From Ochotona curzoniae (taxonomy: Eukaryota > Chordata > Mammalia > Lagomorpha > Ochotonidae), in the NCBI RefSeq assembly GCF_017591425.1, contig NW_024465797.1, forward strand, positions 184,269 to 248,268: a stretch of 64,000 nt of DNA. The letters are read 5' to 3'. A model generated the notes under the pieces. That model saw only the letters and a program-made list of their open reading frames with translations, had not been told where the DNA came from and did not search any database. Of this stretch, positions 35,881 through 46,065 are shown one piece after another. Position 1 is the stretch's first letter, and each line of letters begins with the position of its first letter. The translations under genes were made by a program, and so were the position numbers.

Positions 35881-36774
35881 CAAGGCTCAGTGATTTCTAG
35901 CAAAATGACCCAGTTGTGCAACTGTCACCATTGTCCAGAGTTGGAATGTCTTCTCTCTTTCAGCTCTTTTCTTCCATAACACCTTTTTTGGGTTGCCTTC
36001 AAGCAATTTTCCAATTATACATAGTTCCTGGAGGGTGCCTTGTTCTTCCATCTCAAACCTTCCATATGTGACACATCAAAGATTAGTAAGTATTATTGAC
36101 AAATTATAAGTTTTCTCCAGTGGATATCACATTCAAGTCTCTCAGCACCAGCAGATTTGAAACCAAGAGAAGTTTTGAAGTTTTCTGGACTGTACAGAAA
36201 GCCCCAATCTTGTCCTTTCTGGATGGACTTGTTTACTCCAGATATTGAAACACTCCTTTCCTTAGGAAAGGTTATGCTGACAGGCTCCAAAGCAATAAAT
36301 AAAGCTGTATCGATTTGGCTCGGCATCAATTACTGATGTGACACGACAATATTAATTGCTGCAGAAAAGCAGCCATGAACCCACTGCAATAAAATGCAAA
36401 TAATTCAAAAGAAAAATATCACCAACACGACAAAGCACATCCTAATTCTCACCAAAAAATGTTTCACTTTTCCTTTCAGAGTTACCTAATAATAATGCAA
36501 AACAAGGAATCAATAAAGTGTCCAATAAATAAGGTAAACTCCTACACCCTTCCATAGATTTCTTACAACACATAAAATATCTACTCTAGAGTGGTAGGGT
36601 TATTGACTGATATGCAACATTTGACACTATGCTTTCTGAATTACAGTGACATGTAGATAAGTTACGAGGCAATTCTGAGCAACAAAATAAATATCCTCCA
36701 TTAACTGCCATGGGTTTCCGGAGCTTTATTGCTTTTGGACAGACAACTGTGGAAGTCCAAACAAGCAGATCATT
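35881..36774. other. Unassigned sequence
   Basis: AT-rich with no recognised gene or repeat. The minus ORF of 78 codons at 36093-36329 lacks a motif. Confidence 0.4.
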
Positions 36775-37115
36775 CTTTTTTCTTTTTTTTTTTTTAAGGT
36801 TTATTTATTTTTACTGGACAGGCAGATTTACAAAGAGAAGTAGAGACAGAGAGAAAGCTCCTCCACCTGCTTGTTCACTCCCCAATTGTTCACAACGGCT
36901 GAAGCCGAAATGATGCAAAGCCAGGAGCCAGCCGCTTCTTCAGATCTCCCACACAGGTGCAGGGTCTCAAGGCTTTGGGCCATCCTTTTCTCTTATCCTA
37001 GGCCATAAGCAGGGAGCTGGAAGAGAACTGGAGCTGCCGGGATACAAACTGGCATCCATATTGGATCCTGGCACATGCAAGGTGAGGATTTTAGCCACTA
37101 GGCTATCGTGGGCCA
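36775..37115 (-). mobile_element. Minus-strand CSINE
   Basis: T-rich tail, aaggtttatttatttttact, ctccacctgcttgttcactc, agcagggagctggaagagaa, head ggctatcgtgggcca. Moderately diverged. Confidence 0.88.
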
Positions 37116-37351
37116 GAGATCACTAAGTTTAACCAAACTAAACAACAGTCATGTATCAATCTAAGCAGCAGCAAAAATACTTATCATCCTTATCCACCTA
37201 AATCTTACTCATCATCAAATAAGAATAAATATCTTCAACATAATTTATTTCCCAGACAAAATAGCTTTCATTTTAGAGTTTTCTAAACTTTTAAATGAGA
37301 AAAAAAATTATAGCAAATAAGTTTTGAATACAATGTCAAAGATAAGTTACT

Positions 37352-37640
37352 GTCCCAGTGCAATAGCCTAGTGGCTGAAGTCCTCATCTTGCATGCAACA
37401 GAATCCCATATGGGTACCTGTCGCAGCTTTTCCACTTCCCTTCCAGCTCCATGCTTGTTGCTTCAGAAAGCAGTAGAGGACTAACCCAAATTTTGGGACC
37501 CTGGCCTCACTTGGGAGACCTGGAAGAAACCCCTGACTCCCAGCTTCGATCAGCTTAGCTCCAGCCACTTGGGAAGTAAACCAGCAGAAGGAGGATCTTT
37601 ATCTCCTTCTCTTTCTTTTTCTTTAGTTTTTTTTTAAGAG
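37352..37640 (+). mobile_element. Plus-strand CSINE
   Basis: Head cccagtgcaatagcctagtg, aatcccatatgggtacctgt, a slightly shortened 3' part (agctccagccacttgggaag) and a CT-rich then T-rich end. Confidence 0.85.
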
Positions 37641-37642
37641 TG

Positions 37643-37990
37643 CTTAAGATTTTTATTTCATCAATATGGAGGGAGCAACGGAAGGAGGAAAACAGAGACA
37701 TGAACTTCTGCCATCCACTGCTTTATTCCCCAGATGCCCACAAGGATGCTGGGGTGAGATGCGGGGAGAAGACATGGGTTAAAGTAGGAATGAGGAACTT
37801 CACCCAGGTCTCCCATGTGGATAGCAGGGCTGTAACCATCATCACGTGCTGTCTTCTGGGGACCCTATTAGTAGGAAATTCAAACTCAGGAGCCACAGCT
37901 GTGTGTAAACCCAGACACTGTCACTTGGGAGGCAGGCAAACCAAAGGGTGGCATCACTTGGGATGCAGGCAAACCAAAGGGCGGCTCACT
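37643..37990 (-). mobile_element. Old minus-strand SINE
   Basis: cttaagatttttatttcatc tail, ttctgccatccactgcttta, cacccaggtctcccatgtgg and aactcaggagccacagctgt. Its head end carries the 33-bp tandem duplication at 37921-37986. Confidence 0.6.
37921..37986. repeat. 33-bp unit in two tandem copies
   Basis: Units 37921-37953 and 37954-37986 both begin tcacttggga and contain gcaggcaaaccaaaggg. They differ at three positions, indicating an old local duplication. Confidence 0.92.
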
Positions 37991-38434
37991 TCTAGACCAC
38001 ATGTCCATCCCTAAATTTACCTGCTAATTGACTTTTCAAATGAACATTCTGAAATCCTCTGGCATACACACATATCCACACATACAGGTATGCATATTTC
38101 TTTCTTCTCAAATCTTACAAACAGGGTTTCCTCATTGTTACAGAAACGGCAACATGTTGATTACCAATGAAAGCAAATTTTTCCCCCAAGTGATTTTTAA
38201 ACCAACCACCTTTTTCTGTGAGCTTACCTTTTCCAATCATTTCCCAGCACATAGTTTAAGAGTCAAGTTGCATATCCCAAGAGCACCATTATACACAGCT
38301 TGTCTGTACAGGAGGTGACAACACAACAAAGCCACAGCTACTTGCCTGGCTTCCTACCAAGCAGCCTTTGCTAGCCTACCTTCGAGATACACATGCGTGG
38401 GGTATTTAAGCTGATGTATTTTCACTTTTTTTTC
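37991..38434. other. Unassigned sequence
   Basis: No gene or repeat recognised. A 96-codon plus ORF at 38028-38318 has no motif. Confidence 0.4.
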
Positions 38435-38715
38435 TTTAAACAAAAAAAAAAATAAATAAAAACAAGGGAAGAGAGAGAAAATGTGCAACTGATCTTACCT
38501 GCCAGCTCACTTCCTGAATGCCTGCACAAGGACAGCTGGACCAGGACACATCAGCAGGGGCAAAAGACTTCATTGTGGGTCTTACACATGGGAGGCACAG
38601 ATACAGATGTTTAAGCAACCACCTGCTGCATCCCAAAGTCTGCAGCATCAGGCAGCCAGAATGCAGAACAAGCCCGCATTCACACCCGTCATTCTGAGTA
38701 TGTTTATCAAAGTCA
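38435..38715 (-). mobile_element. Old minus-strand SINE
   Basis: A-run and ataaataaaaacaaggg tail, cttacctgccagctcacttc, gtcttacacatgggaggcac, and a decayed head. It produces a 107-codon minus ORF. Confidence 0.5.
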
Positions 38716-38805
38716 ACACTACTGCAAACTCCTGCCCATGTACCAATACTTTTGTTCAATGATCACATTTTGCATCTTATGGTTTACACATAATTTATAC
38801 TGATG

Positions 38806-39136
38806 GGGTCCGGCAGCGTGGCCTAGTGGCTAAAGTCCATGCCTTGAATGTGCCAATATCCCATATGGGCGTCGGGTCTAATCCCAGCAGCTCCACTTCC
38901 CATCCAACTCCCTGCTTGTGGCCTGGGAAAGCAGTCGAGGATGGCCCAAAGCTTTGGGATCCTGCACCCCTGTGGGAGACCCAGAAAGAGGTTCCTACTT
39001 CCTGGCTTCGGATCGGCACAGCAACGGCCATTGCGCTCACTTGGGGAGTGAATCATCGGATGGAAGATGTTCCTGTCTCTCCTCCTCTCTGTATATCTGA
39101 CATTGTAACACAAATAAGTAAATCTAAAAAAAAAAA
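38806..39136 (+). mobile_element. CSINE with an 11-bp target duplication
   Basis: Complete copy from gggtccggcagcgtggccta to an A-tail, flanked by exact ttatactgatg at 38795-38805 and 39137-39147. Extending left, the flanks differ by a base. This single element creates six overlapping ORFs, including the 159-codon one at 38826-39305. Confidence 0.93.
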
Positions 39137-39147
39137 TTATACTGATG

Positions 39148-39438
39148 TTCAGCTGAGTCAAGAATTGTGTTGGCAAACATGTTTTTACACATTCCTGAAT
39201 GTTCTGCTTGGGCTTAATAAGTGCTTATTTATTAAATTTGTTAGACATTTTTCTACATGTCCAATTGCCACAATATTAACTCCACTAATTGAAAAACAGA
39301 GGTAGGGGTTCATTGGATGGAGAATCACGACAATGAGATATTTTTGACACCAATAGTCTATCCTGACTAAATATGACAAAGTGGGATATCTTCCACTGAA
39401 CTTGCAAATGCACTTACTCTATAGCCAAGATGAATAAT
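39148..39438. other. Unassigned sequence
   Basis: AT-rich with no recognised feature. Confidence 0.4.
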
Positions 39439-39456
39439 CTAGAACCCTATGCATTT

Positions 39457-39701
39457 TTTAAAGATTTATTTTTATTATTTTTTTTTATTGGAAAGGTGGA
39501 TATACAGAGAGGAGAGACAGAGAGGAAGATCTCTGGTCTCCTACGCGGGTGCAGGGTCCCCAAGCTTTGCCTCAATGCTTTCCCGGGCCACAGGCAGGGA
39601 GCTGGAAGGGAAGCGGGGCTGCTGGGATAGAACCGGCGCCCATATGGGATCCCGGGCATGCAAGGCGAGGATCTTAACCACTGCGCCACTGCGCCGGGCC
39701 C
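39457..39701 (-). mobile_element. Internally deleted young CSINE with an 18-bp target duplication
   Basis: The head half is nearly consensus and CpG-rich (cactgcgccactgcgccggg), but the segment normally between gaagatct and ctcccacgcgggtg is missing, about 85 bp. Flanks ctagaaccctatgcattt (39439-39456) and ctagaatcctatgcattt (39702-39719) differ once. The copy is therefore young despite being short. Confidence 0.92.
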
Positions 39702-39719
39702 CTAGAATCCTATGCATTT

Positions 39720-40514
39720 AAGCATTCTTTCCTTGACATTAAGACAGTGCTTACCCAGGTCTCTATCTTAATGTTGCCTTATATGTCACATCTGACTTAG
39801 AAAAAAGCCTGCTATCAAAACATATTTTCCTGCATGATCACAAAGACAGATTGAAGACGGTATCTTGCAGTTATGCAAGTTCACCTTCCCCCCCCAAAAA
39901 AAGTCCTGTGTAACAATGGACATTATGAACAGCACAGTGTACAAGATCCAAAGACAAATCTATGAAGAAGCATCAAAGGCAGGCTTTGGGATGTCCACAG
40001 GGGTTGGTGGGGGAGAAGGGGACCCCAATGAATTTCACAAGAATTTTGAGGGACTTAAAAGCACTGTTGTAGGTGTTCACTCGTGGCTCCATAACCTACT
40101 ATCAGCTTACCTTTCTGAGCCTAAACACTATCAGAGAAGGCATGAACATTAACAGTAGATGAATGAGATATCATTACATTTTTATGAGCAAGAAACCGAA
40201 GATACTTTTAAAAGTTAGTCAGCCTTTTACTTTTTCAAACACAAAACTTTGAACAATTTTTGCAAGTACACTTCTTGAAGACTTAGCCATATTATCACAT
40301 AGAATAGCATATGTTATGCCAGCGATTAACTGTATTATAAATAATTCATGAAGGATGACAACATTCATTTATTAAAAACACTACGTTATAGACAAGTCTA
40401 TCTATAAGTCTTCCTTTTTGAGCACATGGTATACTTTGCAGTATTTTTCTTTTTTCTTTTTTTTTATTTCAAGCACAACATGTCTCATTCAAACTCAAAA
40501 AAGTTTTTCACAGG
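39720..40514. other. Unassigned sequence
   Basis: A 95-codon plus ORF at 39865-40152 carries a glycine-rich stretch but no domain I recognise. No poly-A or splice context was seen. Confidence 0.35.
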
Positions 40515-40848
40515 CCCTGCGAGGGGGCCTAGTGGCTAAAGTCCTTATTTTGAATGTGCCCCAGGATCCCATATGGGCACCAGTTCTAATTCTGGCAGCC
40601 CCAGTTCCCATCCAGCTCCCTGTTTGTGGCCTGGGAAAGCAGTCCAGGGCACAGCCCAAAGCCATGGAACTCTTTACTCACGTGGGAGACCAGGAAGTGT
40701 CTCCTGGGTCCTGGCTATAGTTCAGCTCAGCTCCAGCTTTTGCAGTCACTTGGGGGCTTAATCATTGGGTAGAAGATCTTGCTCCCTGTCTCTCCTCCTC
40801 ACGATATATCTGACTTTGCAATAAAAATAAAAATAAATCATTTTAAAA
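40515..40848 (+). mobile_element. Plus-strand CSINE
   Basis: gccctgcgagggggcctagt head, ccaggatcccatatgggcac, ggttctaattctggcag B box, tail aataaaaataaaaataaatc. Possible flanks are gtttttcac and gtttttcat just outside. Confidence 0.9.
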
Positions 40849-41539
40849 TGTTTTTCATGCTATCCGTTTTTGACAATTAAGTTAGCATGTGTGTTAGAAC
40901 ACAAAGTAGCAATACATCATATTCCAATCAAAGGAACAGAAATAAGGTAACACAAAGTAAATCATTTATTGTACACGTCAATTATTGCCATTGGTAACTT
41001 ATTGTAAATTCACACCTTGAAAATCTTGGTGAAAAGTATATTTTACTATGAATGTGCTTAGAGTGAATTCTATTTCCCTGACAGGCCATCTAAGAGCTCA
41101 GGCAACTCTGTCTCATTTCCTTTCTCTCTTCCTCAACAATGTAAACCCTCTCAGTTCATCCCTTGAGTTCTAGTCTAACAGGTGAACCCATTATAATTAC
41201 ATGATAAAACAGAAAGTATCGCCAGTCCCAGCACGCATGCCCTCCTCAAGGAAAAACCAGAGCAACACCTGTTCCTAAACACACCTAAGAGGCCTATGAC
41301 ATGGGCACCAGATCAGTGCCATCCTTCTCTAGCCCTGGCAATCAACACCTGTTTTGTGTTCATCAGGATACCTTAAAAAGCCCCTGGAAAACATAGCTAA
41401 GATAGGAACGTAACTTCCTACCTGACCCAGCAGGCGTGCTTGCTCACCAGTGAGTACACCACTCAGGCTCACACTTCCCTCTGTGTGTGCCTGCACTCCC
41501 TCCATCACAAGGCCTCCCTGTGTCACAAGCCCCAAGGGT
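40849..41539. other. Unassigned sequence upstream of the GC-rich island
   Basis: Becomes GC-richer towards the right. No exon recognised. Confidence 0.4.
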
Positions 41540-42130
41540 CGCTCTCCACGAGGATTGGCTGCTGCCCACGCGGCTCCGCCCATCGCCGCCACTCTCAGGA
41601 CAACACAGGGGGGCTTTACCTCCGGGGGTGGGTGAGGTGCGAGAGAACAGGGCCGGCCTAGGGGCAGGGTCTACAAGGTGGAGCAGAGTCAGCCCTATGG
41701 GGGCAGAATCTGCAAGGTGGGGGCCGGCGCTGTGGGCGGAGTCTATGGTGAGGGGAGGTGTCAGCATTGTGGGGGTGGAGTCCCCGCTGTGGGGAGGGGC
41801 CGGCGCTGTGGGGCGGGGCCGGTGCTGTGGGCGGGGCCATCTCTGTGTGGGCGGGGCCATCTATGTGGGCACAGGGCCAGCTCTGTGAGGCCGGGCCATC
41901 TCTCTGGGGCGTGGCCCGCGCTGTGGGGACCCAACCCTACCTGCTGCCTGAACCCGCTGGACGTTCCCTCTGCAGGCCACCCCGGGAGAAGGACACTCCT
42001 CAGGTCAGTCCCCCTGCTCCCCTGGGTCCCCGGCCACAGCCTGCTCCTTCCTGCAGGTCAGCAGGGCCAGGCTGGGAGAGGCGGGTGGAGCTGTGCTGTG
42101 TGACCGTTGGGGGCCACACCTGAGCATAGA
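41540..42130. promoter_or_regulatory. CpG-rich island with multiple GC boxes
   Basis: In an otherwise AT-rich window this segment is strongly G+C-rich, with many CpG dinucleotides and at least four gggcggggcc or ggggcggggc Sp1-type boxes between 41,800 and 41,870. A short block at 41,984-42,004 has a candidate acceptor (ctctgcag) before it and a candidate donor (caggtcag) at its end. This could be an unannotated promoter/CpG island, or only a GC-rich minisatellite. No downstream coding exon was recognised. Confidence 0.45.
41651..41931. repeat. GC-box minisatellite, unit about 20 bp
   Basis: Degenerate units of the form ggcggggccatctctgtgtg recur with ggccggcgctgtgg and ggagtctatggtg variants, around 12 or more copies. 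The repeat keeps frames open on both strands, producing ORFs of 121-141 codons with no biological meaning. Confidence 0.8.
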
Positions 42131-42982
42131 TGGGGGAGGGGGTCCCGTCACCTCTCCTCTAAGTGATTGGAGAGGAAAACCCGGACTTATTCCTGAGAAA
42201 TGACACTTGCCCGAAATGAATGATGATTTACAGATGGACTGACGCTGACTGGAATCCTTCCTATGAAATACAGTTTATTTAGTATATTTATTTCCCACGT
42301 CGTATGTGGTGTGACTCCAGAGGGAACAGTAAAGACCCCAAGCCCAAATGCCCTGATCTGGGGAAGTTTAGAGTTCCCTGAGAAACTTAAAGGACTTACC
42401 CTGGGGAAACTGGTGTCCCATGGGAAGGAGCTGGAGAACAGAAACCAATCTTTAACAGCCCTAGATCACCAAGTGCTGAGGGGCACTTGGGGTCTCAGGG
42501 GACTTGTTTGGGGTCTTAATCATACCGCTTGAATCATTCTTGTGCGAATTTTAAATGTGAGAATTTGTGAAGCGTCAAAAATGTAAAACGGATTTATTGG
42601 ATGATGGAAGGACCTGCGTGTCATGAGCTCATACATTTATGTCAGGGTTTTAAATAATTTCTTTGCGATATTAAGACAAAGCTAGCCCTAGAGCTTATTG
42701 TGAGCCAAATATGCTTCCAATCCCTGCTGTGATGGTTCCTGTGGCATAGCCTCTGGCATTCCTGGGGCCACCAATCATTTCATCAGGTTACTTCAGCAAG
42801 TAGGGCAGCTGATACTGATGTGGGTTAGCTGTCCACCTCGGCTTCCCAAAACAAGTGGAAAGGTTCCTACAGGGCTTCCTGAAGTCCTATGACCTCCAAG
42901 TATTTTCCTGAAGGTCAAAGAACTGCCTAGAATAATTGAAAATATCTTTCAGATGAGAGAGTTGCTCTTGAAGGGCAGTGAG
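42131..42982. other. Unassigned sequence
   Basis: No repeat or exon recognised. The 89-codon plus ORF at 42263-42532 has no motif. Confidence 0.4.
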
Positions 42983-42998
42983 AAAAATCAATAATGCT

Positions 42999-43325
42999 GG
43001 GCCCGGCGCGGTGGCGCAAGTGGTTAAAGTCCTCGCCTTGCACGCCCGGGATCCCATATGGGTCCCGGTTCTAATCCCGGCAGCCCCGCTTCCCTTCCAG
43101 CTCCCTGCCTGTGGCCCGGGAAAGCAGTTGAGGACGGCCCAAAGCTTTGGGAACCTGCACCCGCGTGGGAGACCCGGAAGAGGCTCCTGGCTTCGGATCG
43201 GCATAGTATCGGCCGGTTGCGCTCACTTGGGGAGTGAATCATCGGACGGAAGATCTTCCTCTCTGTCTCTCCTCTCTGTATACCCGCCTTTCCAATGAAA
43301 AAATAATAAAAATAAATCTTAAAAA
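42999..43325 (+). mobile_element. Youngest-looking CSINE with a 16-bp target duplication
   Basis: Near-consensus copy: gggcccggcgcggtggcgca head, ggttctaatcccggcagccc, cggatcggcatagtatcggc, (aat)n and an A-tail. Exact flanks aaaaatcaataatgct at 42983-42998 and 43326-43341. Most CpGs are intact. Confidence 0.96.
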
Positions 43326-43341
43326 AAAAATCAATAATGCT

Positions 43342-44930
43342 TTCAAACTTTGCTAACAACAGCGGCAGACATTTGGCCCAGGAGTGAAGCCACTGTTTGG
43401 AGTTCTACAAGTTATATCAGAGTACCTGAGAATTACATATCACATTGAGATCTTGTTTGCTCACCACTGGACAGCCAGATCCCCAGGAAGAGAGCTGGGG
43501 GAAAAAACAGGTTTCTCTAAGAAGCCAGCCTGCTTGGGAACGACCACGTTTGGAATCAAAGAGGTTCTGTTGCTTTCTTAGCAGATAAATGTTGGCTTTT
43601 TAAAATAAACACAAGTGTCTGCTTGTGTCAGCTGTTATCTCTGGTGAATTGGCTGTTCAGCTGGGAGTAGCCAGGGCCTAGTTATGACTGGGAACAACAT
43701 GGCAAGCCAGCCAGGAATAGCAGTATAGTCTCCAAGCAGTGTGGTTCTTTCATGGGGCAATCAACCCCTGCTGGCATCCACCAGTCTGCTCTTTGTGAAC
43801 GGGCTCTGTAGTTGGGAGCTCAGGGACATCCTAGAAGCTGTTGTGAGTCCAGTTTGTCACTGTCCCCTGAGCCCCGGCTGTGGCGTCAGCTGCATAAAAC
43901 ACTTTGTTGCTGCAAGGAGATGGTCCTTTTGGTGGTCAGGTGGTACCCAGGACTGGTATGTTGAACTGGGTCACATCCACCAGAAATCCTACTGCCATTC
44001 CCACCTCCCTAAGGTGGTTCATTCCGGTACTGGTTGGTGGAGAGAAGATTCTGAGAATCTTATCCTAGTCTCTTTACAAGGAGACTGTGGGTTGGATTAG
44101 TGTTCTGAATGAGAATTAAACTCTGGTATATGTAGAGAACTTAAACATCATCCAGCAGTTATCTGAGTCCTCTCCCATTTCATTGGGCAGGCTATAGTTG
44201 TGGTGCTGTGGCTGAATTAGGTCCTTGGACCTGCCTGCATTGTGGGTGCCTTGACTATGAGTCCCAGGGATGGGGCTTTTGGTGGAACCCTGATCACCTA
44301 GCCTTGATCCTTGGCCGTCCTGTGCGTGTCAAGTCCATGGGCCCTGGAGGCAGGGGTGTCCCATGGGGCCTGGAACACCTGACCCAGGTCCTTAGGCCCA
44401 CGTGTGAGAAATAGTTCTCCTCAGTTTAAAAGACAGAGCAATGGAAGGCAGACCTTGATGCACATGGAGAATATGGCAATCCACTGGGACCTGAAGTGAA
44501 CATATCTGGTACCATACCAGAGAAAGGAGGGTGGAACCAATTGGACAACTGCCCCAACCAAGTGATGACAGAATTATCTGGGCAGATGGAGGCAGTAAGA
44601 TCCACTGTGTCTGCCAATGTGTATTAGAAGTGTTTCCTTATCCGTGCATTTTAGAATTATCAAAATCACCTAGTTAGAATCCTTGGAACATGCATCACAT
44701 TGGGACCTGCCTTGATATCAGATGAGTCTTCCACATCCCTGGGTCCTGGGGCTCTTGGGAGGCTGGATGTGACTTTTTCCCTTGTCTCTTCTTCCAGAAA
44801 TAGGAGGGAAATAGGAGGTAGAAATAGAAAAATTGAAAACAATTTTCACACCCAATTTCCCCTAACCCTCGATCCTTCCCACCTTGATCAAACTATATAA
44901 ACATCTAAAATAAAAATTAAAAAAAGAATC
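43342..44930. other. Unassigned sequence ending in an A-rich tail; possible L1 3' end or retrocopy
   Basis: GC-moderate sequence with plus ORFs of 119 codons (43741-44100, several cysteines and tryptophans) and 68 codons (44208-44414) in different frames. It closes with aaataaaaattaaaaaaag at about 44,905-44,930, like the tail of the 20,102-20,632 insertion. I could not locate a left target duplication or recognise a protein. Confidence 0.35.
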
Positions 44931-45584
44931 ATAATAATACCAAAAAAGTACCTTTCTAATAGAGTGCTAGTGGAAGACTCTGAAACTGAGATGTAGTGGT
45001 GTTTACATTAGCAAATATGCAATTCTTTTTGAGAGATTAAATCTGTTTGGTGATGTGAATTTTCAAGTTATAGTTTCTCACTTGCAGAATCCAGCAGAGA
45101 TGTAAATATGTGACAGTTTAAAATTGCTTATTAGGTTTTTCACAAGAATTGTGGTTAATTAAATCACTGAAAAGTGAGAAGTAGTTCTAATTGATTAATA
45201 GTAGTAAAAGATTAAAGTGATTTTTTTCATGCTGTTACAGACCTGCTTACTTTTTCTTCTTTTGTGATTCTTGCCATCTATAGATGTGTTGTATTGCATC
45301 CATGTTGTATTGGGTCTACACATTAAGAACCCCTGAGCAGCTGCATTTCAATTGGATTACAGATTGATTTTTGCATAATTCACACATACAAATTTGGATA
45401 AAATAAAGATGTCTTTAAATTTGTTGACATACATTTATGTCTAGGTTTACTAGCCAATGGCATTGATATTTATACCTTCCATATTTAAGGTCATAAAAAT
45501 AAATTTAACCTAAGATTATATCAAAGTACCCCATTCTTCTGTGTTTCCACTATCACAATTTTCAGAAAATTTGTTTTCCACAAT

Positions 45585-46065
45585 TTGTTTTGTCGGTATA
45601 AGGGTTTATCCCTCCCCCTCCTTTTTCTTCCTCTCCAATTTCCCCTCCTACCATGTCCCCCTATATTATCACAGTAGTTTAGTCCCTTAGTACAAGTTTC
45701 TTACAAGTTTCTTACTCATGTTTAAATGGTATGTGCAACAAGATAGAAAACCTAGTGTTATATTTTAGAGGAATATTTAAAAGTTTCATTGGTAGCCCTC
45801 CATTAATTGTGGAAAGAGATGTGAACTGCATAGTACCGTTATATCCTGCTATGCTAGTCTCTCTTGTATAGTTCATGTATATTAATAAATAATACATATT
45901 TGCTTAATATATTATTATGTAAATGTATATATTTGCTTATACACATGTATATATACATATGTCTATATACATGTTGTATACTGATTGTCTTGTGTCTGGG
46001 AGAACATATTTGTCCTTCTGTGACTGATTTGTTTCACTAAGCATAATAGGTTCCAGCTGGGACAT
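45585..46065 (-). mobile_element. L1 3'-UTR fragment, minus strand
   Basis: A CCCTCC-rich stretch (tttatccctccccctccttt) and the later block gggagaacatatttgtcctt, ctgatttgtttcactaagca are typical of antisense lagomorph L1 3' sequence. It ends where the next element's T-run begins. Confidence 0.6.

Noticed and set aside
41444..42123. Proline- or glycine-rich ORFs up to 141 codons in the GC-rich island
   Set aside because: Open in several frames on both strands because of the GC-box minisatellite; no domain.
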